Notes: a model not told the origin generated them from the letters alone. A DNA stretch of 64,000 bases from Amphibalanus amphitrite (GCF_019059575.1 NW_024881505.1:1073501-1137500), one strand, 5' to 3'. Shown: positions 1 through 12,752, counted from the stretch's first letter. Translations and numbers: made by a program.

Positions 1-837
1 TATCTTGACCCCCAAAAATCAAAAAATATTTTTAATATAATTGCCAAAAATACAAAAAAAAATCGATTTTCGAAAAAAAACGAATAAATGTGATAGCCCT
101 TACCAATTTCTATTCACATATCTACCAAAGTTAGATCGATAGGTACCTCTTTTTTGGCCAAGTTTTAGCAAGAAAAAAATAGTTCAAAATTAATGACGTC
201 AAATTTTCGAACTCAATTTTTAGCAATTCTAGACCTCGTAGGGGCAAAACAAAGACCTCCATTACACTCGCCGTGACGAGCTGCATCGAACAATATCCAT
301 TTTATGTAAAGCTATCAACTTTGAAATTTGACCTTTTTGACCTGAAATTGACCTGACCTCCACCAGGAAGTGACCTAAACCGTTCCTGGTCGTCTTATAA
401 CCAACACCATTGAGTTTGAAATGAAAAATTGGCCATAAAACATGCATCACACAAACCTAGTAAAATTGGGTTCATGTGCTGACCCTTGGTGACCTGACCT
501 CTGACCTGACCTGGTACTATCAGTAACCTTTTAGCAGCATTTGTACTAGGAAACTGACGCCCTATCGCTGATAGATAAAATGCGTTTTACTCGATGTTAT
601 AGCGCATTCCCTAGAAGACCCGTGACCGGAAAAGCATTTTATCTTTGACCTGATCTGTGACGTCATCGGTGACCCTGAGGTCAATGACATTGGATTTCCT
701 TCGACAAATTTGACACGGCTTTCGAACGCTGTTTAATTTTGCGGATCCGTCCAGTAGTTTCGAAGATACGAGGGGGGCGGGCAAAAAATACCCCCTCCCA
801 CCTACCCACCAGGTCGCGTTGGACAGACTCTCGCGGG
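1..837 (+). mobile_element. Right part of a TTAA-flanked, AGGTCA-rich element (truncated by window start)
   Basis: No gene is seen here. From about position 300 the sequence is rich in GACCT/AGGTC motifs. It then has a short G-run/C-run hairpin (about 770-800) and ends CTCGCGGG directly before TTAA (838-841). The complete members at 15599-18088 and 29008-30001 end in the same order: AGGTCA-rich body, a conserved box around CCAGTAGTT, a G/C hairpin, a GGG terminus, TTAA. The left end lies outside the window. Assignment rests on this shared architecture, not on long sequence identity. Confidence 0.55.
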
Positions 838-986
838 TTAATGACAATAAAATTACATAAATAGAGTCAATAAAGAATGTGACAAGGAAGTCATCAAAAT
901 TGTACAACATCGCGGAAATGACACGCAAAATTACCAAAATCACCTTGCACAGCCGATTGCCGCCATGTCACCAATTAATGGCACAG

Positions 987-1301
987 CAGGGCATATTTTA
1001 AGGCACTTACTGCGTCCCATTTTGGGACGCAGCCCCCTCGCCTTGGGACGAAGCCCCTGCTGATTTGACCCACTGCGTCCCTGCCCTGTGCCCTGTCCGA
1101 TTCCCTGACCTGTGCCCTCCTGTCTACCCTGACCTGTACCCTTCCCTATAAAATGTCCTGTGCCATGCCCTGTAACCTGCCGTGCCCTACTTTCTGCCCT
1201 CCTCAGTGCCCTACTCTGTTCCTTGCCCTGTGCCCTTAGTCGTAGCACGTGCCCTCTGCTCAACTTTGGGACGCAGTAAAAATTTGTTAAAATATGCCCT
1301 G
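987..1301. mobile_element. hAT-type non-autonomous element (315 bp)
   Basis: The termini are inverted repeats starting CAGGGCATATTTTAA. Both sides are flanked by the 8-bp direct repeat TGGCACAG (979-986 and 1302-1309), the target-site length of hAT transposons. The interior has no convincing ORF. It is filled with variants of TGCCCTG/CCCTGTG, which repeat the first bases of the terminal repeat. Confidence 0.85.
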
Positions 1302-1448
1302 TGGCACAGTAATGAGTAATCTGATCATCAAGGGTGTTTGGTTTACGAAATAACCTAGGGTAGGCGATATTACCTGATGGGCGGCGTTCCTCCGTCTTCC
1401 CTTATTTGAAATTTTTCGGAGGTAAGGTCACTTGACCTGACCTTGAAC

Positions 1449-1923
1449 CATGGCTGCGGAGTCGGAGTCGTTGTCGGAGTTGGAGTCGGTCGGAGTCGAC
1501 AATTCTGCCCGGAGTCGGAGTCGGAGTTAACGCTGCATGGCTCCACGTCATGCACTGCACCTGTTGATTTGACGATACTGCTCTCGAAATTAGATTTTGT
1601 CGAAAAAATGACCACTGCGCTGTTTTGGACGAACGTTTTTTGCAGTGGAAGAAGCAGAAGACGGTAAATTCCCCAGATCCTGCTTGTTAATTCTGAATAT
1701 TGTTTTTTATGCATATTTGCAACGCAAAGCCCTGGAACGCACTAAGGATCGTTTCAGGCAAGATAAAACATATCCATTATGAGCTTCAGTATCACGATAT
1801 GGATTTTAATAGAACCGTCCGGAGTCGGAGTCGGAGCTGGAGTCGGAGTCAGAGTCGATTTTTAAAGCCGGACTCGGAGTCGGAGTCTGAGTCACCCTAA
1901 AGTCCATCGACTCCGCAGCCCTG
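1449..1923. mobile_element. hAT-like element with GGAGTC arrays (475 bp)
   Basis: The ends read CATGGCTGCGGAGTCG on the left and, inverted, CAGGGCTGCGGAGTCG on the right. The 8-bp direct repeat CCTTGAAC flanks both (1441-1448 and 1924-1931). Short GGAGTC tandem arrays sit inside both ends and extend the terminal motif. The short ORFs here translate those arrays and are not genes. Confidence 0.75.
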
Positions 1924-1998
1924 CCTTGAACGACCCGGGTCTGAACTTTTACAACATGTGCAAAAAAAGAATAAAGATGTATGATTAGGTGATCTGAG

Positions 1999-3819
1999 CA
2001 GGGGCGGATCCAGGAAAACTCCAAGGGGAGGGAATTGAATCGAAGTGGTGCCCCTACCTATACCCAAAATTAAAAACTCAACGGATTTCGTCCACTTCAT
2101 TTTGGTGGTGCCCCCATTTTCAGTTTTTTATTTTTATTTTTTATTTTTAGTCAGTATCTTACCTCTTAGCCACAACCACATTTACCAATTATAAGCAAGT
2201 ATATATGAATGTGCTATGTGTATATATGTTGTGGACGCTGAGTAATGAGTACTTACCAGGAACGTTATCAGGTAAGCAAATCGTTGTCAGTCCGACGAAC
2301 TTGACCCTGGCGTCTAAAGGGTCTGTCCTTGACACTTCAGGCTTGTCAGGGGCACCAAAGTCCTTCCAGGGACACCACAAACCTGTCAGGGGCACCTACG
2401 GCCTTGTAGGGGCGCCACAGGCCCGCCAGGGGCACCACAGGCCTGCCAGGAAGCAGGGGCACCACAGGTCTAGCAAGTATACACGACAGGCCTGTCAGGG
2501 GCACAACGGGCCTGTTGGGCCCATGAGCACCCCTAGGGGCAGGGGCACCACAGTCCTTCCAGGGGCACCGCAGGCCTGTGAGGGGCACCAGCGGCCTAGC
2601 AGGGGCACCAGTCAACACAGGCCTGCCAGGGGCACCACAGACCTGCCAGGGGCACCAGAGGCCTGCCAGGAGCACCACCGACCTCGCAGGGGTAACTTGG
2701 GCCTGTCAGGGCCCAGGGGCACCACGGGCCTGTCGAGAGGCACTTCAGGCTTTTCAGGGGCACCATAGTCCTCTCAGGGCGCAGGGGTAACAGGGGCACC
2801 AGAGGCCTGCCAGGGGCACTACAGGCCTAGCAAGGGCACCACTGGTCTATCAGGGGCACCACGAGCCTGTCATAGCCAGGCATCTCAGGCTTGTCAAGGC
2901 CCAGCGGCACCACAGGTCTGTGAGGGGCACCAGCGACCTAGCAGGGGCACCAGTCAACACAGGTCTGCCAGGGGCGCCACAGACCTGCCAGGGGCACCAC
3001 AGACCTGCCAGGGGCACCAGAGGCCTGCCAGGGGCACCACCGGCCTCGCAGGGGCACCTTGGGCCTGTCAGGGGCACGACGGGCCTGCCGAGGGGCACTT
3101 CAGACTTTTCAGGGGCACCAGTCCTCTCCGGGCGCAGGGGCACCAGAGGCCTGCCAGGGGCACCAGCGGCCTAGCAAGGGCACCAGAGGCCTGCCAGGGG
3201 CACCAGCGGCCTAGCAAGGGCACCAGAGGCCTGCCAGGGGCACCACAGGCCTAACAAGGGCACCACGGGCCTGTCAGGGGCACCTCAGGCTTGTCAGGGC
3301 CCAGGGACACCACAGTCCTTCCAAGGGCACCGCAAGCCTGTCAGGGGCACCAGAGGCCTGCCAGGGGCACCACAGGCCTAGCAAGGGCACCTCTGGCCTG
3401 TCAGGGGCACCTCAGGCTTGTCAGGGCCCAGGGGCACCACAGTCCTTCCAGGGGCATTACAAGCCTGTCAGGGGCACCAGAGGCCTAGCAAGGGCACCAC
3501 AGGCCTGCCATGGACACCACAGGCCTGCCAGGGGCACCACCGGCCTTACAGGGGCGCCTCAGGCCTGTCAGGGGCACCACGTGCCTGCCGGGGACACTTC
3601 AGGCTTGTCAGGGGCGTTACAGTCCTGTCAGGGCCCAGGGGCACCAGGCCCGTGGTGTCCCTGCCAGGCCTGTGGTGCCCCTGGCGGTCCTGTGGTGCCC
3701 CTGTCAGGACTGTGATACCCCTGATAGGCCGGTGGTGCCCCTGGAAGGTCTTTGGGCCCCCGGGCCTCAAGGGGGGGGGGGGCCATGACTCATGTGACCC
3801 CCCCTTGGATCCGCCCCTG
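1999..3819. mobile_element. hAT-type non-autonomous element carrying a minisatellite (1.8 kb)
   Basis: The terminal inverted repeat is CAGGGGCGGATCCA on the left, with GGATCCGCCCCTG on the right. A perfect 8-bp duplication GATCTGAG flanks it (1991-1998 and 3820-3827). No transposase is present. Most of the interior is a GC-rich minisatellite. A 471-bp relative with the same terminus lies at 37720-38190. Confidence 0.92.
2284..3770 (+). repeat. Minisatellite of about 20-bp CAGGGGCACCAC-type units
   Basis: Dozens of imperfect units follow the pattern CAGGGGCACCACAGGCCTGC. Each begins with CAGGGGC, the first seven bases of the surrounding element's terminal repeat. The units contain few stop codons, so long ORFs appear on both strands as by-products. 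I see no evidence that they are translated. Confidence 0.9.
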
Positions 3820-4154
3820 GATCTGAGCTCAATATGGGCTGTCTTGGCTGACATTGATAAGGTGTGTAAAAAAGCCTGAGGGGGGGGCTTCAAAACGCCC
3901 CGTCCCCAGGCCCCAGCGATACCAAAGCGGTACGGCGCGGGCTAGATTTTTAACCACTCTACGACGATTGCGAGAACCCCAGTTTGTTATGAAATAATAA
4001 GCGCAGGTATGTGAGTATACCGGATGCATGCAACTGGGTTCGAGCAAATAGTTAGTACCGCATGAGCTCGACGAGATCGGGTCCAATAGGCTTCTGGCCT
4101 CTAAACTAAAAGTCCCGCTAATGTAATGTAAGAAATAATGTGAGGAATGTGAGA

Positions 4155-4186
4155 TATAAATTCGCTGTCGCTTGTCTGCGATCAGT
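4155..4186 (+). promoter_or_regulatory. Candidate TATA box plus initiator
   Basis: TATAAA at 4155-4160 is followed 29 bases later by TCAGT (4182-4186), the arthropod initiator consensus. This is the usual TATA-to-start distance. The promoter would drive transcription rightward toward NAA60 or the small ORF at 4340. It is a motif-spacing argument only. Confidence 0.35.
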
Positions 4187-4339
4187 GCGACATTTTGTCG
4201 CTTGTACGTCAGAATGCGAACATTCTGAATGCTTGATTCTGTACTCTGTGTGCGACGTAATAAGTTTTTAAAAAGTAAATTATTTTTTAAAAGTTAAAGT
4301 TGAAATGTTAGTTTCATATTCTTTTATTGATTTTAAGCA

Positions 4340-4585
4340 ATGAATTCAAAGTATTTTAAGTCCTCAAATATCATTAAGGCAGCAATAAAAGTAAAATTTG
4401 AGGAAAAAATGGCAAGCCAACAAGCTGTTGATTTGTTGAATTTTGATGACGTCAAAAACAAAATAAGTAATCTTTTGAGTACAGTTTGTATAGAAATTTG
4501 TTTCACTGAGCAGCTATATTTTTCAGAGAATACTTGGATATTACGTTTTCACTGGCATTCAAAACAGGATTTGGGTTGGGTGTGA
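4340..4585 (+). CDS. Small hypothetical ORF (81 aa), doubtful
   Basis: This ATG-initiated, lysine-rich ORF begins about 155 bases after the candidate start site. I do not recognise the protein. It has no signal peptide, membrane segment or known motif, and no evident splice donor. The AT-rich composition gives chance ORFs of this length. It is kept only because of the promoter-like sequence just upstream. Confidence 0.15.
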   Translation: MNSKYFKSSNIIKAAIKVKFEEKMASQQAVDLLNFDDVKNKISNLLSTVCIEICFTEQLYFSENTWILRFHWHSKQDLGWV

Positions 4586-5283
4586 AGTTGTGAATTTATA
4601 GACAGATAAATGAAAATTATTTTTATCATTGGTATATTATGTAAGTTGCAACTAATCTTTCAATTAGGCTGAGCAGCTGAGTTAGGTAGGTACCTACCTG
4701 AATTGACAGGGTGTTTCAGTTCGGCGACCACATCCTATTTGATAGAGATTTAAGTGCTAGATAATCATGAATCTGTTTTATTTCATTATATGCCATCTTA
4801 TAGCTTCAGCAGCTATTGAGGCACAATGGGAATGCCCCACAGGCCCTGTGAAATCTGCCATTGCTGGGCAATGTTGATGTTGATGTTATTGAAGCTAACA
4901 TGACGTTTCTAGCGATGTCAATTCCAATCCAAGTTGAAGATAGAATATAGGTAATACTAGGGCAATACATTCAGCTGGAAGATAAATACTGGCTCTAGCT
5001 GAAGTCGTATTACTTGTTGTTTATGTGTCTACTATCAAGCAAGGTGTCTTTTTAGTTTCAGGTCGAGGTAGCATGGCGTGACGGAATGTGTATTGCAAGA
5101 CCTGCCACTGGAAGGTTGAAAATTGTTTTAGCATAGTTCAAGACTGATAACAGTTGACATGAACCAACATATGTGGTAGGTTCTTCTGAAATGAAGAACA
5201 ACTGCTAGCTAGTTTTAAGTTCATTTTCATCAGGAGGTTTAATGTTGTTAAACTGAAATAATATGATAGAATTGAATGATAAC

Positions 5284-5468
5284 CTTATGCTCATTTTTTA
5301 AGGTTTTTTGGTTGATAATGAATGAGTTAGCTAATTCATTAATATAATTCAGCTGGCACCATCTTCAGAATGACATTCTGATGATGGTGCTGGCACAAGC
5401 TGAAATGTATTTATGAATTGGTTTACTCATTCATTATCAATCAAAAAACTTTAAAGAAAGAGCATAAG
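5284..5468. mobile_element. Foldback hairpin, MITE-like (185 bp)
   Basis: Two arms of about 80-90 bp are imperfect inverted copies: CTTATGCTC...GGTTGATAATGAATGAG on the left, and CTCATTCATTATCAA...GAGCATAAG on the right. The centre is CATTCTGATGATGG. The whole unit would form one hairpin. No clear TSD was found. Confidence 0.65.
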
Positions 5469-6182
5469 TTTATTATTCCATACCATTTTCCTAACAATAA
5501 TGCTCAAACATGACATTGCTTGTCTTCAATAAAATAATATAGGTAGGTGCTTTGCATTCACATTTTTGGATAATTGAGCTATGATTTACTTATCTATTTC
5601 TTTTGCCTAAATACACATTAATCAATAGTGTTATGTTGTGAAAACTTCAAACTGAAATACCTAAGGCCAAGACAATGTGAGATGTTGATAATCAATAAAT
5701 TAGTACCTACCAAATTAGATACCTAGTAGGCAATTCAATGATTTAATGCTATTAAGATTTCAGGCCTTTCTTTTTTAGTTTCATCTCCAATTTTTCCACT
5801 CCCAATTTTAACAAAGCATTTGCATGGATGGTCCACTTATATATTATGTCCTACCATAATTGCGTTTAAAATTTTACCTTTGATATCCTTCTCTTCTATT
5901 TTTGGGCATTACCTGAACACACATTTTTCACTCTCATCCCCTTTTTGGTGAGAAATTTTCCTCTCAGACATCCAATTCAAAATACAATTTTAGGACACTG
6001 CCTGATATTGCATGACATGTTCAATTAAAAAATGTCATTTCCTTGTATTCCTTGACCTCTCTCTGGTGCAAAATTGGTTAGGCTGAGCTATCAGTTGCTG
6101 CAACAGCAGTAGTCTATACTGATGCATTTTTGTGCGTTTCAGGTATCCTTGCGACGACAACCGTGATGAAGTGCGCGTGGCG

Positions 6183-9100
6183 ATGCCCATTTCGACCGAG
6201 CATCGGGGCGAGTTTGAGTTCCGCTCTCTCACTCCCGGCGACATCGACACCGTATGTAGGAAGGAGGGAGAGCGCCAACTGATGAAGTTACCACCCCTGC
6301 GTGGATAACGATCTCACCATGGGAGCTCCCCCAAGCACTAACAAATAAAAAACGAATGACTGTGTAGCGCGTCAGTAGATTCCTTCTCCGATGACGATAT
6401 CACTCGCTGTTTTTCTGCTTCTTAACATGAAATGTAGTGAGGTGGTGAGCCCCAAAAGCCCAAGCCGACCCCTGCCTCCGTACTACCTTTGAATAACCAT
6501 GTTACGCTCACTTCGCCAGGTCCGTCGGCTATGCAAGGAGTGGTTTCCCGTGGAGTATCCGGACAGCTGGTTCCGCGATATCTGCACCAACAGCAGGTTC
6601 TTCACCCGCGTCGCCTGCTACCAGGCCACCATCATCGCCTTCATTGTGGCAGAGGTCAAAATCTACGCTCTCCTGACTAAAGAGGTCAGAATGGACATCC
6701 TGTTATTGTAATGGAGGGACTGGTGTAATTTAACGTTTTCCTCCATAAATGATGCAGAAATCGATAATGAATCTACTATATGTAAGGTTCCCCGTTGTCT
6801 AAGGTTCCCCGGTAAGGCTCCCCATTTTCTTTACCTATCTTTTTTGTTTTCGGTATCCATGTTTGTTGATTCTCGAGGCTGTCATGTCCGCATTTTTGGC
6901 TTTCCGTTAACGTGATATGACTGTTGCCGTTACATGTCACGACTTTCCATGACTGTTTCGTGCCGAGCCTTTCCGGTACTGTTTCGTGTTGTGACCGGTC
7001 CGCCCGTGTCGTCCTGCCGACAGGAGCGCAGTATGCTGGCTGCTTCCTTCCCACGACGCACCCAGATGGCGTACATTCTCAGTCTTGGCGTGAGTACGAC
7101 ACTGGCCGGCGGCCAACTTTCTCGGTACCGGCCTCTGTAGGGCCTGGGAGGGGGATGATCCTCTGCAGGCCTCGTTGGCCGGCTGTTGTGTTTCTCGCTA
7201 ACTCGATTTTACAGTTCCCACCGACCATCCACTGAACGGTGTGTTTGTTTGTGTTTGTACCGTCGTCGGGGCTGATATTCAGACAGTTTATTTCCATGTC
7301 GGGCTACCGGTCTCGTGTATTACGGCTATGAATACCTCTGTAATCCCAGTTCGGTGTATCCGGTGTTCGTGACGGGCTGCTATCCCCCACTGCCGTCTGT
7401 GGGGCCGGGGACTGTCGACGCCTCCGATCCCGTGTCGGCCGCTCGTACCGCGTCACCTTGGACGGCGCTCTCAGGGCACCGTCAGTTGACGCTGTCTTTG
7501 GCCGGGATGTCAATAGGGCGCCTTTGTCTGGGCACGCTCCTGATGGGGCCAGAGGGGGCCATAACTGTGGGGGCTATAACTGGGCAGTTTAACGACTATC
7601 TTATATGCTCTACGCACCGCACAGCTACACACGCAGTGTCCAGCTCAAGGGTCTCGCTATGCCCTCTGACCTGCGTTAGGCTGTCTCGAATATCACCCTC
7701 AAGGCTATAGAACTCCAGGTAAGGACACCAGCCGTTTGACCTTGAACGCCGCCGGCTGGCCGATGACGTCATTGGAGGCAAGCCGGCTCGGCGGACGCAT
7801 CGAGCGAGCGTATAACGGAGGAGCGTTGGACGTTGCGGGAGCCGGAGAGAGATTTTGTTTGCATACCACCATTGTTATGTTGATTGATCTAGACTGCATT
7901 CTTATAAAGCTCGACGCATCTTAGGCCTGGATGGTGCGTACATTCGTAGAACGGTCCGACGTCCGTGGTCGAAGCTGTCTACTCTACATGTACCAAAAGA
8001 CGCTAAGACCGGTGCAATAACGGCGACCCAATCCCGTACCTGGCGATTCTAGGACTCGTTAGGACCCAGGCCGAGTCTGACCCGTCTATTTTTAGGGAAG
8101 CGGAGTGGGTGAATTGACAACCGAGTACCGATGGTTAGAATTGATCCCGTCGTCGAGCGATGGTTGATTGACAGACAACACATGTTGTAGTGGGCGGATA
8201 AGCATCAGGGATAATGCCTGAACGTAGGCAAGCATAATTGGTCAGCCATATTGTTTAGGAATATAAAATCGTAACGGAGGTCATTGAAGATATTATTTCT
8301 ACATTACGAGGATTCACCACCAGTGAAAATTACTACTGTTAAACCCTCGGTCCCGGGCAACTCCGGGGAGCTGCAGTATCCGGCGGCCACCTCGTCGACT
8401 CGCAGGTCCTGTGGGCTTCCGTGATGCTTCAGTGCTTCACCCAGAGGCACGGGTAGAGCAGTAGGATGTGGGGTGAGGTGTCTGTACGCCTCTTCATTGT
8501 AGGTACGATGCATACAGCGCCCAGTCCCGTCGAAGCTCGATAATCGACCGTGACATATTCTTAATTGGCGGATCCAGGAAGCGGTCTTGAACACGTCGGG
8601 GGGCATATACCCTAAAAAAGGTTTCTGTGCATTAAAAAAAAAAACATCTGATTTCGATTCCTTGCGCACTACTGTGCACTTCGATCAATACACTTTTCCT
8701 CATAAAAGTTGTGAAGTTTTCGTTTTATTCTTGAAAAACGATTTCGGACGCTGCCCCGGATGTGGGCCTGTGGGGGATAACATTTGTCCCAAATGCCTTC
8801 CCTTGCATCCGCCAGCGGGTTGCCCCGCCCTGAGCTTAACTAAAAACGTCTTAAAATCCGGTCCCACCAGAGAGCCGAATCCGATAACTCATCTCTGTCT
8901 GCCCGTCTAAATTACCTCGCACCGTACGGCGCCCGGCCCCGTCGGAGCACTGAACCGACCGTGATATTTTTAGTTTTCCCCCATCCCCAGCTCCATTAGA
9001 AACGTTCTCTCTCCCCATCCAATTGCTCATGATGTCATTTCAAATTCAATACCTACCTCATCTCTGTCTGCCCGCCCATTCATTGCACACCTTACGGCGC

Positions 9101-9997
9101 CCGGCACCGCCAGAAGGATCCTAGCGCGCTGAGTGGTTGCCTCCAGCCGCGTCATCACGAGGCCCCGCGGGGCCCGCAAATGAATACATTGCGTGAATAG
9201 CCGTGTCGCCCCCCTGATCACCCTATGCCGCTCTCTGATGCGCGCCGGGCGCTCTCCGACAGGTGTCGGCCGAGTACCGGCGGCGCGGCCTGGCCTCGCA
9301 GCTGCTGGGTCTGCTGCTCAGTGAACTGCGCACGGCCGAACACGCAGACTGCCGCGCCGTCTACCTGCACGTGCTCACCTCCAACAGCCCGGCGCTGCGC
9401 TTCTACGAGCGGCACAAGTTTAGGTGAGCGGCAACGGAGCGGTGACTGAGGAACGGGGAGAGAAGATGGCGGTAGCTATCGCAGGGGGAAAATATGAGGG
9501 TAGTCTGGTGGCAGCAGGCGACCTGGATTGCACAGCCGCTGCAGGCCTGGTGTGCTGTGCATGTTCCCTGTAATTTAACAGCGGTAGCGTTTGTGCGAGT
9601 AATGCCTTGTTGGCGATGACAAGACGTTACAACGCACCGCTATATCGAGGCTGTTCAATAAGTATTAGCGTTTAGCGGGTAAGGTGATAATGTGATTCTG
9701 GAGCTGCTCATTGATATTATACTCATATACTGATTCTGTCGCAGGCTTCACACGTTCCTGCCGTACTTTTACAAGATCGACGGGAAGTATCGTGACGGTT
9801 TTCTGTACGTGTACTACATCAACGGCGGACACCCGTCTTACGGCGCGCTCGACTATGTCGTCTACGCCTTCAGCCTGTTCTACGAGTTCAGTCCGTGTGC
9901 GGTGGCCCGCGCCGCCGTCCGCCTGCTGCGCCGCGCCGTCAAGTTCGTGCTGCCGCAGGGCCGGCGCACCACAGAGACGATCGCCTGTCTGTCGTAA
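6183..9997 (+). CDS. NAA60: N-alpha-acetyltransferase 60 (five coding exons)
   Basis: NAA60 acetylates the N-termini of membrane proteins on the cytosolic face of the Golgi. Coding exons are 6183-6251, 6520-6684, 7024-7089, 9263-9423 and 9745-9997. All introns are GT-AG and the phases fit, giving 237 aa against about 242 in human. Family landmarks appear in order: the start of the GNAT fold ending DIDT; WFPVEYPDSWFRDI; the MAYILSLGV strand; the acetyl-CoA loop RRRGLA; the YLHVLTSN strand; FYERHKF; and YYINGGHPS. The C-terminal hydrophobic helix anchors the family to Golgi membranes. The ATG at 6183 was chosen because it gives a family-sized N-terminus. The frame is open upstream to the acceptor at 6141-6142, so a longer start is possible. 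The bases after 9997 would be 3' UTR. Confidence 0.93.
7090..9262 (+). other. Large NAA60 intron; nothing firm
   Basis: This 2.2-kb intron lies between the MAYILSLG and RRRGLA exons. It has several overlapping GC-rich ORFs with no recognisable motif. A GGCGGATCCAGGAAG segment near 8569 resembles the hAT-type terminus seen elsewhere, but no partner end or duplication was found. Confidence 0.6.
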
Positions 9998-12752
9998 CAC
10001 GCGGCCAGAGCGGGCCGGGCGCTGCCGGGCTCAGAGGTACTCCTGCCCTGCCGTCCGGCGACGCTAGTTGTGATAGGATTGTGACGATGCAAAATTGACG
10101 CCTCACAGTGGAAACCAATGATCAATTCCCTTTTTTCCAAATGCTGCATTTGGAGTTAGGTATCCCATCATTATTGGTGTAAACTGCAAGTTTGACCTTT
10201 CTTGTTTCCGATGTCCGATGCCGCTCGGTAGTCGGTGTTTGGTTTGCCCCCACGGGACCTGTTCATTGTTGCTCCATGCTGTTTGGCCGTAGCGGGTAAT
10301 GCACCGCTATTAACGTTGGTCACATTTGGGTATTAGCTGTTTCGCCCCGTACAGTGTTGTAATCTGATATTAGAGCTCCAAATAAGTCACGTGACGTCAT
10401 TTTTACAAACTGTTGCAATGTATCAGCGAAACTGCATTGGCCGCTGCGCTGAGAGCCAGTATTGGCTGGCAGGGGCGGTGCTGACCGGTTTATTGGGCGT
10501 CCTACTGTCGCACTAGGCGACAGCCAGTCAGCTATTGCACGATATCATTGGTGTACCGGTCTGCCGGTGCGCCTGGGGATGCATTTACCTCGCCCTGTGT
10601 GCCGCAGCTCAGTGCGGCTCGATGCAATCCTCGGACGCGTCGTATATCACTCGTTGTATTTGCGGTCTACGCCGTTATCCGTTTTGCGGCCGGAGAGGAT
10701 ATTTGGCTGTAGCTCTGTTGGGCACTGTGCCGGGCTCCCTGTGCGGCGGACACTGGCCCGGTCCGGCGGCTGCTGGTATGTATCTCCAGAACGGCTGCGG
10801 TGCAGTGCGAGCGGGAGTCTGTTTTCAGAGATCCAACTCTGCCCCTGCTTTCATTGATCATGTTGGATTTTCCCCATGTGGCGGTATTTGTGACAATATT
10901 TGTCCTCCCCGTTCGGTCGCGAGTCGGTTTGGCCGTGCCTGTTACCGTGGTGCGAGATGTGACTGTGAACATTACCCAATGGGTGGGCGCAGATGGGTTG
11001 TGCGCTGTCACCATCGGCGGCACTGAGGTGGGTCGGCGGCCGGCGCGTCATTCATGCTCACCACTCGCCAGCGCCGCGCCGCGCCCCACGGGCCGTGCGT
11101 GCCCCGCGCCAGCCGGCCGTGCAGATCTCGAGTCGTGTGCCTTGTGGGCGGCCCGCCCGCTGCCGGCGCGTGGCGGCCGACCGTTCATCCTCTGCTCGCC
11201 GCCGGCCGAAACGCGCAGAATATGTGAGCTCGCCGTTTGGATGTTCGCTAGTCAGCTCTACTTCGTGCTTGTAATCCTCCCGATCGTGTGGGTTTTATGT
11301 TGTACTCGAAGGGTCATCCTTTACCATCCAAACGCCTGTATATTTCTGTCGCCAATCAGCCGTACAACCGTCGTTGCTACATGTGAAATGCCACGATGGA
11401 CTTTCAATCATGTATTGCTTATCATTTTAGTACCATTATGTGATTAGTATGAGATTCGTGTTATCGTATCAAATCATTTTCCGGAGTGAATTGTGGCATT
11501 GTATGGAGGACTTGCTGACACGCTTAGAAATACATTATGTATGTTTACCGTGGTGCGTACTGGAATAATGACTCACTATATCGTCAAAACTTTTGCTATT
11601 GCTAATTGAAAACCGGGTGACGGACATTGTTCCGATAGTAACTACTATGCGTCGATTAAATCTATTTGGATATGCTCAGCCCACGTTAAAGAAGAGCGAC
11701 TTCGAAGTTCGATGTCGAGTGGTTTCACGGGTTGTGTTGTGTATCACATTGCTCTCAGGAAATCAGTCTTCTAATTCGGGTCGACTGCCGAGCCATGAAG
11801 GGGCTGGCTATGTCCAGATAAATTTTCGCGAAGCTGCTGGTGGCAGTCAAGCATGTGGGGCCGAATATGCTCCTAGTTGCAGTAGCGGCGGAACACCTTC
11901 GACTTTTGGTCCCAATCTTTTCATGCAACGCCCATAGGGCTAATGTTAAAATGCCAAAATCAAAGGGGGCACGGTGCCCCGGTGCCCTCCCCGTTCCACC
12001 GCCTAGGTCTAGTTGTATAGAAATTATGTGGAAATCTTACACTAGCTACTGCCGAGGATTTTTTTTTTGTAGAGAATGTGGCAGCTCTAAGTCTTCGAGC
12101 ATAATATGGAACAATTTTCTACTTATGTGATGGACCTCATTTTTATTATTTTCATCTATCAGCTAACTAACTATAATTTTAAATATTTAAACAACTACTT
12201 TCCATAGTCTTTACATAGCCTTGTACTATCCTATCCCTTTATTGGTAAGATTATTCAAATCCAACCGCAGGGGGCGCTAGTGTTTTGTGGCAAGTAATGC
12301 GTAAACACAGCCAGCTGATCCAAATTCTTGTTTACTGTCAATCTGGCGCGGAAGAGAGGAGGGAATGGGTGGATTTGAGTGCTGGTAGTTTTGTTTGTCC
12401 AATATTCGTGCCCATAATTTGGTCTGGTCTTGTTGAGGGACAATTCTAGGTAAGAGGGCTTTACTTGGTGCAATATTCCTGGGACTCAAGCTCCAGCCCC
12501 TCTGCGCAGCAAATGTCCCATTTGCGTCATAAGTGATATCAGCTCAATTTTAAAAACTTTTTGTTAGTGAAAGGCCCAACCTAAGCCTACCTTAAGCCTG
12601 CAACTTACCCTTAAAAGCCTGTGTAATGCTCACCCTTAAATAGGATATCTTTCGATTCTCATCGGACACATTGGTTCCGTCCTCCACCTCGGGGTACGCT
12701 ACAGAGACAGAGCGAGGGATGGGTGTTTTTATCAAATACTGCCTGAAAAGCT
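9998..12752 (+). other. NAA60 3' flank and intergenic DNA
   Basis: No gene is recognised. Overlapping open frames at 10462-11447 lack motifs and are probably chance ORFs in GC-rich 3' sequence. A roughly 100-bp segment at 11905-12003 (CCCATAGGG...CCCCGTTCC) recurs at 43755-43855. It is a fragment of a dispersed repeat. Confidence 0.5.
11905..12003 (+). repeat. Dispersed repeat fragment, copy 1
   Basis: About 100 bp are nearly identical to 43755-43855, including CTTTTGGTCCCA, GCAACGCCCATAGGG and GGTGCCCCGGTGCCC. Both copies end at CCGCCTA, probably the right terminus of a DNA element whose other end is not seen here. Confidence 0.7.

Larger units (their letters stand above)
3828..6142. other. 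Upstream region of NAA60; no firm gene
   Basis: This AT-rich stretch separates the hAT element from the first recognised NAA60 coding exon. It contains a possible TATA/initiator promoter, one small ORF of unknown value and a foldback hairpin, all listed separately. A 5' untranslated exon of NAA60 may lie here but cannot be fixed from sequence alone. Confidence 0.5.

Noticed and set aside
2205-3879. Long ORFs rich in GAP/CQGHHRP repeats on both strands
   Set aside because: They are translations of the CAGGGGCACC minisatellite, open in several frames at once, with no start or splice context.
10462-11447. Overlapping ORFs of 131-215 aa after NAA60
   Set aside because: They overlap each other in different frames, lack domains, and lie where NAA60 3' sequence is expected.
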